From Weeksellaceae bacterium (GTDB lineage: Bacteria > Bacteroidota > Bacteroidia > Flavobacteriales > Weeksellaceae): DNA of 6,053 bases. Under the pieces are notes generated by a model. The model was not told the DNA's origin. It was given only the letters and a program-made list of their open reading frames with translations, and did no database searches. How positions within the stretch are numbered: the stretch's first letter is position 1; the number at the start of each line of letters is the position of its first letter. This document shows, piece after piece, positions 1-5,962 of the stretch. Both the position numbers and the translations under genes were made by a program. The stretch spans positions 1 to 6,053 of the forward strand of contig JAQVDG010000138.1 of assembly GCA_028698395.1 (NCBI GenBank), read 5' to 3'.

Positions 1-1
1 T

Positions 2-181
2 TCTAGTTCAGATAATCTGGATACTGAAAAAGGACTAAATGCCGGTCAAATTGTGCGGGAGTCAGACAAAGAAATCCAAGGTGGAGGAGGTGGACAACCG
101 TTTTTTGCCACAGCCGGAGGAAAAAATGTTTCCGGTTTGGATAAAGCTCTGAATAAAGCAAAAGATTTTTTGAAGAATTAA
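2..181 (+). CDS. alaS: Alanyl-tRNA synthetase, C-terminal end only (5' truncated by the window)
   Basis: Fifty-nine codons and a TAA stop are visible; the rest of the gene lies before base 1. AlaRS charges tRNA-Ala with alanine in the cytoplasm. Its extreme C-terminus is the C-Ala/DHHA1 domain, which has a glycine-rich signature. Here that signature reads [16 protein letters not shown] (visible residues 25-40) and is followed by an amphipathic stretch, [12 protein letters not shown], typical of the family's last helix. The catalytic and editing domains are not in the window, so activity cannot be judged. The stop codon is 4 bp from the stop of the convergent hutH gene. A free-standing DHHA1-domain protein is the alternative, but the match to the AlaRS end is strong. 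Confidence 0.87.
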   Translation, partial: SSSDNLDTEKGLNAGQIVRESDKEIQGGGGGQPFFATAGGKNVSGLDKALNKAKDFLKN

Positions 182-185
182 AATC

Positions 186-1691
186 CTATATTTCCCCAAT
201 GATTTCCTTCATTTTAGACGATTGAATCATTTGAATGATACTTAAAATATCCTCACCGATTAATCGGTCGTCTTCTAATTTGGCAACTTTTGAGCGAACC
301 AAACCAAAGATTTCTTCCAAAACCGGACTGGATTTCAGCGGTCGTCGGAACTCGAGCCCCTGACAAGCATACAGTAATTCAATAGCTAATATTTTCTCTA
401 AATTATTTAAAACCTGATTGAATTTTCTGCCTGAAATACTTCCCATTGAAACATGGTCTTCTTGACCTAAAGAAGTCGGGATACTGTCTGCCGAAGCCGG
501 AAAACAAAGTGTTTTATTTTCTGTAACCAAAGCAGCCGAAGTGTATTGCGGAATCATAAATCCGGAATTTAAACCCGAACTTGCGGTTAACAATCGTGGC
601 AAACCGTGCTTTCCTTCCAATAACAAATAACTTCTTCTGTCCGAAATATTTCCAATTTCTGCAGCGGCCAAAGTAGCATAATCCAAAACCATTGCCATGG
701 GTTGTCCGTGGAAGTTTCCTCCGCTGATGGCAGTTTTTCCATTCAAAACAATGGGATTGTCGGTTACGGAGTTCAATTCGATTTCTGCCATATCGCGCAA
801 ATGCAACCACGCATTGCGGGAAGCACCGTGAACTTGCGGTATGCAACGCAAAGAATACGGGTCTTGAACTCTTGGAAAATCATTATTTTCAATGATTTCA
901 GAATTTTCTAAAATTCGTCGGATTCGGTGTGCGACTTTTTGAGTTCCTTCATACGGACGAACTTCGTGCAATTCTTTCATAAAAGGAGATTTCACACCCG
1001 AATAAGCTTCTAAACTCATTGCTCCGATTGCATCAGCTAAATCCAATAAATAAGCAAAATGATTCAATCCGATTAAAGCATGAGAAAGTATAAATTGCGT
1101 TCCGTTGATTAGTCCTAACCCCTCTTTGGCAGAAAGATGAATGGGTTCTAATTGGTGTTTTTGAAAAGCTTCTTGAGTGGGAATAATTTGATTGCCGTCC
1201 CATACTTTTCCTTTGCCGATGAGTGGTAAAAATAAATGAGAAAGTGGAGCTAAATCGCCTGAAGCTCCCACTGAGCCTTGTTCCGGAACAACTGGAATAA
1301 TATCTTTCTCAATCATCAATAAAATACGCTCGACCACTTCCAAGGTAACACCCGAAAAACCTTTTGCTAAAGCATGTGCTTTTGTAATCAGCATTAATTT
1401 AGAAATTTCTTTTGCAATGGGATTTCCTACTCCAACAGCATGACTGATTAAGAGATTTTCTTGTAATTTTCGAGTTTCTTCTTTTGAAATTTGGGTATCA
1501 CAAAGAGGTCCGAATCCGGTATTGATTCCATAAACGACCATATTGGAATCTATAATCGACTGAACATTTTGTGCCGATTGATTGATTTGTTGGATGGATT
1601 GTTCAGAAAGAACTGCTTTTTCTTTTCCGTTCAAAACGGCAATTGCGTCTGCTAAAGTCCAATGACCGACTCCGTATATTTTATGATTCAT
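186..1691 (-). CDS. hutH: Histidine ammonia-lyase (histidase)
   Basis: Converts L-histidine to trans-urocanate and ammonia, the first step of histidine degradation, in the cytoplasm. Numbered from the ATG at 1691 (501 aa, normal for the family), the MIO-cofactor triad Ala143-Ser144-Gly145 lies in GSVGASGDLAPLSH. Tyr54 (VYGINTGFG), His84 (ISHAVG), Asn196 (LINGTQ), Tyr279 and Arg282 (DPYSLRCIPQ), Phe327 (GNFHGQP) and Glu411 (QEDHVSMG) match known histidase active-site positions. The SH pair at 83-84 favours histidase over tyrosine or phenylalanine ammonia-lyase. An in-frame TTG at 1712 would add seven residues, but it falls inside the likely -7 promoter element, so I prefer the ATG. No other hut gene (urocanase, imidazolonepropionase, HutG) is in the window; the neighbours are unrelated and transcribed from the other strand. 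Confidence 0.95.
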   Translation of the reverse strand: MNHKIYGVGHWTLADAIAVLNGKEKAVLSEQSIQQINQSAQNVQSIIDSNMVVYGINTGFGPLCDTQISKEETRKLQENLLISHAVGVGNPIAKEISKLMLITKAHALAKGFSGVTLEVVERILLMIEKDIIPVVPEQGSVGASGDLAPLSHLFLPLIGKGKVWDGNQIIPTQEAFQKHQLEPIHLSAKEGLGLINGTQFILSHALIGLNHFAYLLDLADAIGAMSLEAYSGVKSPFMKELHEVRPYEGTQKVAHRIRRILENSEIIENNDFPRVQDPYSLRCIPQVHGASRNAWLHLRDMAEIELNSVTDNPIVLNGKTAISGGNFHGQPMAMVLDYATLAAAEIGNISDRRSYLLLEGKHGLPRLLTASSGLNSGFMIPQYTSAALVTENKTLCFPASADSIPTSLGQEDHVSMGSISGRKFNQVLNNLEKILAIELLYACQGLEFRRPLKSSPVLEEIFGLVRSKVAKLEDDRLIGEDILSIIQMIQSSKMKEIIGEI

Positions 1692-1709
1692 TTTTTTGAA
1701 TTTAGGTTT

Positions 1710-1717
1710 CAAAATTA
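1710..1717 (-). promoter_or_regulatory. Candidate -7 promoter element for hutH
   Basis: On the minus strand this reads TAATTTTG, a full match to the Bacteroidota -7 consensus TAnnTTTG. It ends 18 bases before the hutH ATG, which gives a short leader. No good TTG -33 element is seen about 19 bases further upstream, so this rests on the -7 match and its position. Confidence 0.5.
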
Positions 1718-1796
1718 CATAAAATTATTTCGATAAGAGTAGAATAAAGAAAGGGAAAAAGGAGACAGTAGAATCGAATCGTTAATTTTACGTTAC

Positions 1797-1818
1797 TTCC
1801 GATAAATAAAGGTCGGAA
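1797..1818. repeat. Inverted repeat TTCCGA-N10-TCGGAA in the hutH/usp divergent region
   Basis: Two perfect 6-bp arms (1797-1802 and 1813-1818) are separated by 10 bp, so their centres are 16 bp apart. The right arm covers the place where the -33 element of the usp promoter should be. That would suit a dimeric repressor, but arms this short can arise by chance. Confidence 0.3.
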
Positions 1819-1834
1819 TATTTAGTTTTTTCAG

Positions 1835-1842
1835 TATTTTTG
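1835..1842 (+). promoter_or_regulatory. Candidate -7 promoter element for the universal stress protein gene
   Basis: Reads TATTTTTG, a full match to TAnnTTTG, and ends 21 bases before the ATG at 1864. The -33 region is poor: there is no TTG at the expected spacing. That could mean a weak promoter or one that needs an activator. Confidence 0.5.
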
Positions 1843-1863
1843 AAAAATAAAACCAATTTTTAA

Positions 1864-2304
1864 ATGAAAACAATTTTAGTTCCTATTGATTCTAACAAAG
1901 AAGGTGATTTAGTTGCAAATAAAGCCATAGAAATCGCTTCTGTATTTGAAGCTAAAGTACATTTGGTACATGTAACGACTGCAAAAAGTAAAGAAATTTC
2001 TGATGAAGAAAATACAATTGAATATATAACCGGAACAAGTTTAACGGATTTTGAAAAAGAAATGACGACTTTAAATTTGTTTAAATCCCGGTTTTCAGAA
2101 GCCGGAATTTTAACAGAAACACATCTTTTAAAGGGAACGCCTCATAAACAGATTTTGAAATTAGCTGATTCGGTAAATGCAGATTTGATTATTTTGGGAT
2201 TAATCAACCACAGCGCTTTGTACAAAGTATTTGTCGGAAGTGTGTCCAATGAGGTAATTAAAGGAACAAAAACATCTGTTTTATTAGTTCCGCCTAAAAA
2301 ATAG
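1864..2304 (+). CDS. Universal stress protein, single UspA domain
   Basis: A 146-aa cytoplasmic protein with one UspA fold. The first strand and the nucleotide-binding aspartate are seen in ILVPIDS (residues 4-10, Asp9). The second strand KVHLVHV follows, and the core strand DLIILG (107-112) leads into the ATP-loop region. The usual loop is G-x2-G-x9-G-S/T; here it is Gly112, Asn115, Gly125-Ser126 (GLINHSALYKVFVGS), so the second glycine is asparagine. The protein ends with the typical strand TSVLLVPPKK. Such proteins bind ATP or act as stress-responsive regulators; the exact role cannot be read from sequence. The ATG is preceded by an A/T-rich leader with no Shine-Dalgarno site, as usual in this phylum. 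The gene stands alone between two minus-strand genes. Confidence 0.9.
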   Translation: MKTILVPIDSNKEGDLVANKAIEIASVFEAKVHLVHVTTAKSKEISDEENTIEYITGTSLTDFEKEMTTLNLFKSRFSEAGILTETHLLKGTPHKQILKLADSVNADLIILGLINHSALYKVFVGSVSNEVIKGTKTSVLLVPPKK

Positions 2305-2348
2305 AAAATCTTGAATACTCGCTCTATATTTTAGATTATCAAGATTTT
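2305..2348. terminator. Shared stem-loop between convergent usp and ferredoxin genes, possible bidirectional terminator
   Basis: A perfect 10-bp inverted repeat, AAAATCTTGA (2305-2314) and TCAAGATTTT (2339-2348), flanks a 24-nt loop. It begins at the base after the usp stop and its right arm contains the ferredoxin stop codon. The arms place a T run after the stem in the + direction, and the complement of the left arm does the same in the - direction. The stem is A/T-rich and the loop long, so termination may be weak. Confidence 0.5.
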
Positions 2349-2671
2349 GGAGCGATTCGTATGATTAAACCTTCCAACTCTTTTGTTACCGGAATTTGGC
2401 AGCTCAAACGACTGTTTTCTTGCACGTGAAAAGCTTCCGACAACATGGCTTCTTCTTCGTCCTCCATTTCGTTGAGCCCGACTCCTTCGGATTCTATATA
2501 ACACTGGCAAGATGCGCACATGCACATTCCACCGCAGATTCCAAAAGTCCCTTCTTCAGCTAATTCATAAGCTTTTACGGTTTCCATCATATTCATCGAC
2601 ATATCGGTTGGCGCATCAATTTCATGTGAAATCCCATCCCGGTCAATGATTGTCACTTTTACATTTGACAT
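2339..2671 (-). CDS. 2Fe-2S ferredoxin, adrenodoxin type
   Basis: A 110-aa soluble electron carrier. The cluster ligands follow the vertebrate/bacterial adrenodoxin pattern C-x5-C-x2-C-x35-C: Cys46, Cys52, Cys55 (ICGGMCMCASC) and Cys91 (RLSCQIP). The acidic patch NEMEDEEEAML (residues 68-78) matches the surface that binds the reductase and client enzyme in this family. Two extra cysteines, Cys50 and Cys57, sit beside the cluster. The ATG at 2671 gives MSNVKVTIID, a normal family start; an in-frame GTG at 2698 would add nine residues but touches the likely -7 element, so I rejected it. The client is unknown: candidates are Fe-S cluster assembly or a cytochrome P450-like oxygenase. The divergent neighbour is aconitase, another Fe-S protein, which is suggestive only. 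Confidence 0.92.
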   Translation of the reverse strand: MSNVKVTIIDRDGISHEIDAPTDMSMNMMETVKAYELAEEGTFGICGGMCMCASCQCYIESEGVGLNEMEDEEEAMLSEAFHVQENSRLSCQIPVTKELEGLIIRIAPKS

Positions 2672-2697
2672 TATTTCTGAATTAAGTTGCAAAAGCA

Positions 2698-2705
2698 CAA
2701 AGATA
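2698..2705 (-). promoter_or_regulatory. Candidate -7 promoter element for the ferredoxin gene
   Basis: On the minus strand this reads TATCTTTG, a full match to TAnnTTTG, ending 26 bases before the ATG at 2671. A TTG that could serve as the -33 element lies 15 bases further upstream (2721-2723). That is a few bases shorter than the usual spacing of about 19. Confidence 0.6.
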
Positions 2706-2706
2706 A

Positions 2707-2726
2707 GAATTGAAGAGCTTCAACTC
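2707..2726. repeat. Dyad upstream of the ferredoxin promoter, possible operator
   Basis: A perfect 6-bp inverted repeat, TTGAAG-AG-CTTCAA (2710-2723), extends to 20 bp with one mismatch per arm (8 of 9 pairs). It abuts the -7 element and contains the only TTG near the -33 position. A bound protein would therefore interfere with RNA polymerase. I do not recognise the site as that of a named regulator. Confidence 0.35.
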
Positions 2727-2838
2727 CTAATTTTTTTATAAGATAAAAACCCAAGATATTTTCAGAAATTCGCAAAAAAAGAATGAAAATTTTGATAAAT
2801 TAGCTAAAAAAGGATAAATTATCTGAAAATATAATTGT

Positions 2839-2855
2839 AATAATTCTAAATTATT
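2839..2855. repeat. A/T-rich inverted repeat upstream of the aconitase promoter
   Basis: Perfect 7-bp arms AATAATT and AATTATT flank CTA, about 52 bp before the aconitase -7 element. The whole divergent region (2706-2907) is very A/T-rich, so a chance palindrome is quite likely. I see no gene or RNA in this region. Confidence 0.2.
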
Positions 2856-2907
2856 GCACAATAGTTAATTTAAGTCATAAAAGTCTTAAAAATGAAAGTA
2901 TATGAAG

Positions 2908-2915
2908 TAGATTTG
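2908..2915 (+). promoter_or_regulatory. Candidate promoter for aconitase
   Basis: Reads TAGATTTG, a full match to TAnnTTTG, followed by CAC as often seen in flavobacterial promoters. TTA at 2886-2888 sits exactly 19 bases upstream as a near match to the TTG -33 element. The leader to the ATG would be roughly 30 nt and A-rich, with no Shine-Dalgarno site. Confidence 0.6.
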
Positions 2916-2952
2916 CACTCCTATTGAATAAAAACAATTAAAATTTAAGATT

Positions 2953-5217
2953 ATGGCATTTGATATAGAGATGATTAAAGGTGTTTATTCGCAAATGAAA
3001 GACCGAGTAGATACAGCTCGTCAGGTAGTGGGAAGACCTTTAACTTATTCTGAAAAAATTCTTTACGCACATTTATTTAACGGAAAAGCAACATCAGCTT
3101 ACCAAAGAGGAGAATCTTATGTGGATTTTGCTCCGGATCGGGTAGCCATGCAAGATGCAACGGCTCAAATGGCATTATTGCAATTTATGCAGGCAGGAAA
3201 ATCAAAAACAGCAGTTCCTTCCACTGTCCATTGCGACCACTTGATTCAAGCCAAAGTAGGTGCTGAAAAAGATTTGCAAGAAGCTATCAATAAATCATCC
3301 GAAGTATTTAATTTCTTAGAATCAGTCTCCAATAAATACGGAATCGGATTCTGGAAACCGGGAGCCGGAATTATTCACCAAGTTGTATTGGAAAATTATG
3401 CTTTTCCCGGTGGAATGATGATTGGAACCGACTCACATACACCAAATGCAGGTGGATTAGGAATGGTAGCGATTGGAGTTGGAGGAGCCGATGCCGTTGA
3501 CGTTATGGCAGGAATGGCTTGGGAATTAAAAATGCCGAAATTAATCGGAGTAAAATTAAACGGAAAACTAAGCGGATGGTCAGCACCAAAAGATGTGATT
3601 TTGGAAGTTGCCGGACAATTGACTGTAAAAGGAGGAACAGGAGCAATTGTAGAATATTTTGGAGAAGGTGCTGAGAGTCTTTCTGCAACCGGAAAAGGAA
3701 CCATTTGTAATATGGGTGCCGAAATCGGAGCCACTACCTCTATTTTTGCTTATGACGATGCTTCTGAACGTTATTTGAGAGCAACTGACCGAAGTGATGT
3801 AGCAGATGCCGCTAATCAAGTACGCGATTATTTGCGTTCCGATAAAGAAGTATATGAAAATCCTGAAGAATATTATGATGAATTAATCGTAATTGATTTA
3901 GATAAATTATCACCAAGATTAAACGGACCTTTTACTCCGGATTTGATGACGCCGGTTGCGGACATGAAGGAAGCTGCCGAAAGAAACGGATGGCCTTTGA
4001 AAGTAGAGTGGGGATTGATTGGTTCTTGTACCAATTCTTCGTATGAAGATTTGAGCCGTGCCGCTTCCATTGCAGAACAAGCATTGAACAAAGGACTAAA
4101 AATTAAAGCAGAATTAGGAATTAATCCGGGCTCGGAACAGGTTCGTTATACAGCAGAAAGAGACGGTATTTTAAAACCTTTTGAAGATTTAAATGCCGTG
4201 ATTTTCACCAATGCTTGCGGTCCTTGTATTGGGCAATGGGATAGAGAAGGAGCAAACAAAGAAGAAAAAAACACAATCATTCACTCATTCAATCGAAACT
4301 TCAAAAAGAGAGCAGACGGAAATCCGAATACGCACGCTTTTGTAACTTCTCCGGAAATGGTAGCGGCTTTAGCTATTGCCGGACGTTTGGATTTTAATCC
4401 GATTACCGATACTTTAATTAACGATAAAGGAGAGGAAGTACGTTTAGATCCACCTAAAGGAGAAGAATTACCGGAAGGAGGATTCTCTTACCAAGACAAC
4501 GGTTATCAGGCTCCGGTAGAAGATGGTTCTAATGTGGAAGTAGTAGTAAAACCCGATTCTGAACGCCTTCAGTTATTGGAAAGTTTTCCGGCTTGGAACG
4601 GACAAAATATCAGCGGAGTAAAATTGTTGATTAAAGCCTTAGGAAAATGTACCACAGACCACATTTCTATGGCCGGACCTTGGCTAAGATTCCGCGGGCA
4701 TTTGGACAATATTGCCAACAATACACTGACCGGAGCGATTAACGCTTTTAATCAGGAAACCAATAAAGTAAAAAATACACTAAACGGTGAATATGCCGGA
4801 GTTCCGGAAGTAGCAAGAGCTTACAAAGCTGCCGGAATATCTACTATTGTGGTGGGCGACGAAAATTACGGTGAAGGTTCTTCACGTGAACATGCCGCTA
4901 TGCAACCAAGACATTTAGGTGTTGCAGCCGTTTTGGTTCGTTCGTTTGCACGTATTCACGAAACTAATTTGAAAAAACAAGGAATGTTGGCATTGACTTT
5001 TGCCGACAAATCAGATTATGATAAATTCCAAGAAGAAGATACAATTAACTTCATTGATTTGACTGAATTTGCACCAAATAAACCTTTGACTTTGGAATTG
5101 GTTCATGCAGATGGTTCTAAAGAATTAATTAAAGCCAATCATACTTATAATTCAGCGCAAATTGAGTGGTTTAAATCCGGTTCAGCTTTGAATTTAATCA
5201 AACAGCAAACAGTATAA
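2953..5217 (+). CDS. acn: Aconitate hydratase, mitochondrial-like type
   Basis: Interconverts citrate and isocitrate through cis-aconitate in the TCA cycle, using a 4Fe-4S cluster in the cytoplasm. At 754 aa it is close to mitochondrial aconitase without its presequence and shorter than the roughly 890-aa AcnA/IRP type. Cluster ligands are Cys359 ([12 protein letters not shown]), Cys422 and Cys425 ([11 protein letters not shown]). Substrate and catalytic residues are visible: Asp95-His96 (HCDHL), Asp160 and His162 (GTDSHTPN), Arg448 and Arg453 (SFNRNFKKR), Arg581 (RFRGHLDN), and Ser643-Ser644-Arg645 ([10 protein letters not shown]). Domains 1-3 fill residues 1 to about 500; a linker (about 500-545) leads to the swivelling domain 4 (about 545-754). 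All key residues are present, so it should be active. It has its own promoter and terminator. Confidence 0.97.
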   Translation: MAFDIEMIKGVYSQMKDRVDTARQVVGRPLTYSEKILYAHLFNGKATSAYQRGESYVDFAPDRVAMQDATAQMALLQFMQAGKSKTAVPSTVHCDHLIQAKVGAEKDLQEAINKSSEVFNFLESVSNKYGIGFWKPGAGIIHQVVLENYAFPGGMMIGTDSHTPNAGGLGMVAIGVGGADAVDVMAGMAWELKMPKLIGVKLNGKLSGWSAPKDVILEVAGQLTVKGGTGAIVEYFGEGAESLSATGKGTICNMGAEIGATTSIFAYDDASERYLRATDRSDVADAANQVRDYLRSDKEVYENPEEYYDELIVIDLDKLSPRLNGPFTPDLMTPVADMKEAAERNGWPLKVEWGLIGSCTNSSYEDLSRAASIAEQALNKGLKIKAELGINPGSEQVRYTAERDGILKPFEDLNAVIFTNACGPCIGQWDREGANKEEKNTIIHSFNRNFKKRADGNPNTHAFVTSPEMVAALAIAGRLDFNPITDTLINDKGEEVRLDPPKGEELPEGGFSYQDNGYQAPVEDGSNVEVVVKPDSERLQLLESFPAWNGQNISGVKLLIKALGKCTTDHISMAGPWLRFRGHLDNIANNTLTGAINAFNQETNKVKNTLNGEYAGVPEVARAYKAAGISTIVVGDENYGEGSSREHAAMQPRHLGVAAVLVRSFARIHETNLKKQGMLALTFADKSDYDKFQEEDTINFIDLTEFAPNKPLTLELVHADGSKELIKANHTYNSAQIEWFKSGSALNLIKQQTV

Positions 5218-5239
5218 AATTAGTATATTTTCATGATTT

Positions 5240-5276
5240 AGCCCTGTTGGAGTTCAGACTTTGACAGGGCTTTTTT
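5240..5276 (+). terminator. Intrinsic terminator of aconitase
   Basis: A perfect 8-bp G/C-rich stem, AGCCCTGT (5240-5247) and ACAGGGCT (5264-5271), has a 16-nt loop and runs straight into six T residues. It begins 23 nt after the aconitase stop codon. Confidence 0.92.
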
Positions 5277-5496
5277 CTGACTTCCGGATTTTTGTATAAA
5301 GTACGTTACTTCATAAAGTTTTAGTTATTCTGATTCAACACTTATTTTTTAGTCGATTAAAAAAAGTCCGGACAAAAATCAGATTTCGGGCGATGGTTTT
5401 CTTGTAAAATAAAAAAATCAATTTGTAAATCTCGAAAATTCCCCTCCTTTTTTATTCTTTTTCAAAGTTAAGTCAGACTTTTTTGAGAAAAAAACC
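5277..5496. other. Gene-free A/T-rich spacer after aconitase
   Basis: No open reading frame with a credible start is present on either strand. Minor items are a near-palindrome with T6/A6 arms around TCGA (5345-5364), the 8-bp palindrome GTCCGGAC (5366-5373), and a minus-strand TAnnTTTG match (TAACTTTG, 5463-5470) with no -33 element and no gene downstream. None is strong enough for a functional call. Confidence 0.5.
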
Positions 5497-5519
5497 GGTG
5501 AACACTATTGAGTGTTACC
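5497..5519. repeat. Small hairpin AACACT-ATTG-AGTGTT with bulged extension
   Basis: Perfect 6-bp arms (5501-5506 and 5511-5516) surround a 4-nt loop. Past a single bulged G at 5500, GGT (5497-5499) pairs with ACC (5517-5519), making nine pairs in all. It is the first structured element of the repeat-rich zone up to 5763. Confidence 0.5.
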
Positions 5520-5537
5520 ACTTGATTTAGAGTTAGT

Positions 5538-5577
5538 TTGAAAGGCCTTGAAAGTAATTGAACGATACTGAAAGGTT
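5538..5577 (+). repeat. Four tandem 10-bp TTGAAAG-like units
   Basis: The units TTGAAAGGCC, TTGAAAGTAA, TTGAACGATA and CTGAAAGGTT follow one another without a gap. The TGAA core is kept in all four and the flanks vary. A near-helical 10-bp period is expected of phased protein-binding sites, but a decayed microsatellite-like repeat is an alternative. Confidence 0.6.
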
Positions 5578-5597
5578 TATTTTACAAAAACAGGGGG

Positions 5598-5685
5598 TTT
5601 GTTCGGGTCTTGTTCGGGAGTTGTTCGGACAGACCCTCTTTAAACGCAGTTTTCTCGAACGAAACTCGAACGAAACTCGAACAAA
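5598..5685. repeat. Dyad-symmetric array of 11-bp iterons (3 x TTGTTCGG facing 3 x CTCGAACGAAA)
   Basis: TTGTTCGG occurs at 5599, 5610 and 5621, exactly 11 bp apart. CTCGAACGAAA-type units begin at 5654, 5665 and 5676, also 11 bp apart. The sets are inverted relative to each other, and all three pairs share one axis, between 5641 and 5642 in the middle of TTTAAA. Allowing G-U pairs, + strand RNA would form a stem of about 31 positions (5598-5628 with 5655-5685) with only three mismatches. Five positions are G-U in the + reading, though these recur at the same places of the unit and so are not independent. The loop region 5629-5654 pairs poorly. I cannot assign it to a named element. Confidence 0.8.
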
Positions 5686-5696
5686 GGGTTAAAAAA

Positions 5697-5719
5697 TTGA
5701 AATTTTAGAAGAATTTCAA
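5697..5719. repeat. Inverted repeat TTGAAATT-N7-AATTTCAA
   Basis: Perfect 8-bp arms (5697-5704 and 5712-5719) enclose a 7-nt loop and are followed by an A-rich run. The arms begin with TTGAAA, the core of the 10-bp units at 5538-5577. A poly-A tract upstream and the A run downstream could make it a weak terminator for minus-strand transcription. Confidence 0.5.
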
Positions 5720-5734
5720 AAAAAACAAAAGTAT

Positions 5735-5763
5735 TTTACAATTGTTTTACAAGAGATTTACAA
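5735..5763 (+). repeat. Three TTTACAA units at 11-bp spacing before an orphan promoter
   Basis: TTTACAA occurs at 5735-5741, 5746-5752 and 5757-5763, exactly 11 bp apart with unlike 4-bp spacers. A fourth copy lies at 5581-5587. The array ends 21 bp before the TATCTTTG at 5785, where an activator or the -33 contact would be expected. Confidence 0.6.
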
Positions 5764-5784
5764 TAGATTCAGAAAAAATTTGTA

Positions 5785-5792
5785 TATCTTTG
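5785..5792 (+). promoter_or_regulatory. Orphan -7 promoter element
   Basis: TATCTTTG, followed by CG, fully matches TAnnTTTG and equals the ferredoxin -7 element. No TTG is found at the normal -33 distance; the TTTACAA array is upstream instead. No credible ATG-started gene follows within the window, so the product may be a noncoding RNA or a gene beyond base 6053. Confidence 0.5.
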
Positions 5793-5923
5793 CGAACTTT
5801 AATCCCTTTCGGGAAATCCACACAAAAGACAACAGTTTTTGTACACCATACATTATACAATTTTACAGTTTACATAAGATTAATATCCCCAACAGAACAT
5901 TCAGAAATTGCCTTGACTTTTTG

Positions 5924-5949
5924 TTTCTTTTGTGTCAAGACAAAAGAAA
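5924..5949. repeat. Perfect 10-bp inverted repeat TTTCTTTTGT-GTCAAG-ACAAAAGAAA
   Basis: Arms 5924-5933 and 5940-5949 are perfectly complementary around a 6-nt loop. The loop sequence GTCAAG (5934-5939) is itself complementary to CTTGAC at 5912-5917, so two structures compete. Confidence 0.75.
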
Positions 5950-5962
5950 GAAGAATCAGAAC

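Noticed and set aside
2696..2698. GTG start for the ferredoxin
   Set aside because: It would add nine residues not typical of the family and overlaps the -7 element; the ATG at 2671 fits both family length and promoter position.
3396..4091. Antisense and out-of-frame open frames inside aconitase, and similar ones within hutH (514-911)
   Set aside because: They lie opposite or within strongly conserved coding sequence, have low-complexity translations and no promoter; they are shadows of the real genes.
1789..5313. Shared 11-mer TACGTTACTTC upstream of usp and after aconitase
   Set aside because: An 11-base match is expected a few times by chance in 6 kb of A/T-rich DNA, and the flanks do not extend the match.
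5463..5470. Minus-strand TAACTTTG promoter match
   Set aside because: No -33 element and no gene or terminator-bounded transcript downstream; likely chance.
5598..5685. Integron attC site
   Set aside because: It is an imperfect long palindrome, but simple core GTTRRRY/RYYYAAC ends are not clear and no integrase or cassette is seen; the iterated 11-bp structure is not typical of attC.
5599..5686. CRISPR array
   Set aside because: The units are only 11 bp, have no unique 30-bp spacers, and the two halves are inverted; no cas gene is present.
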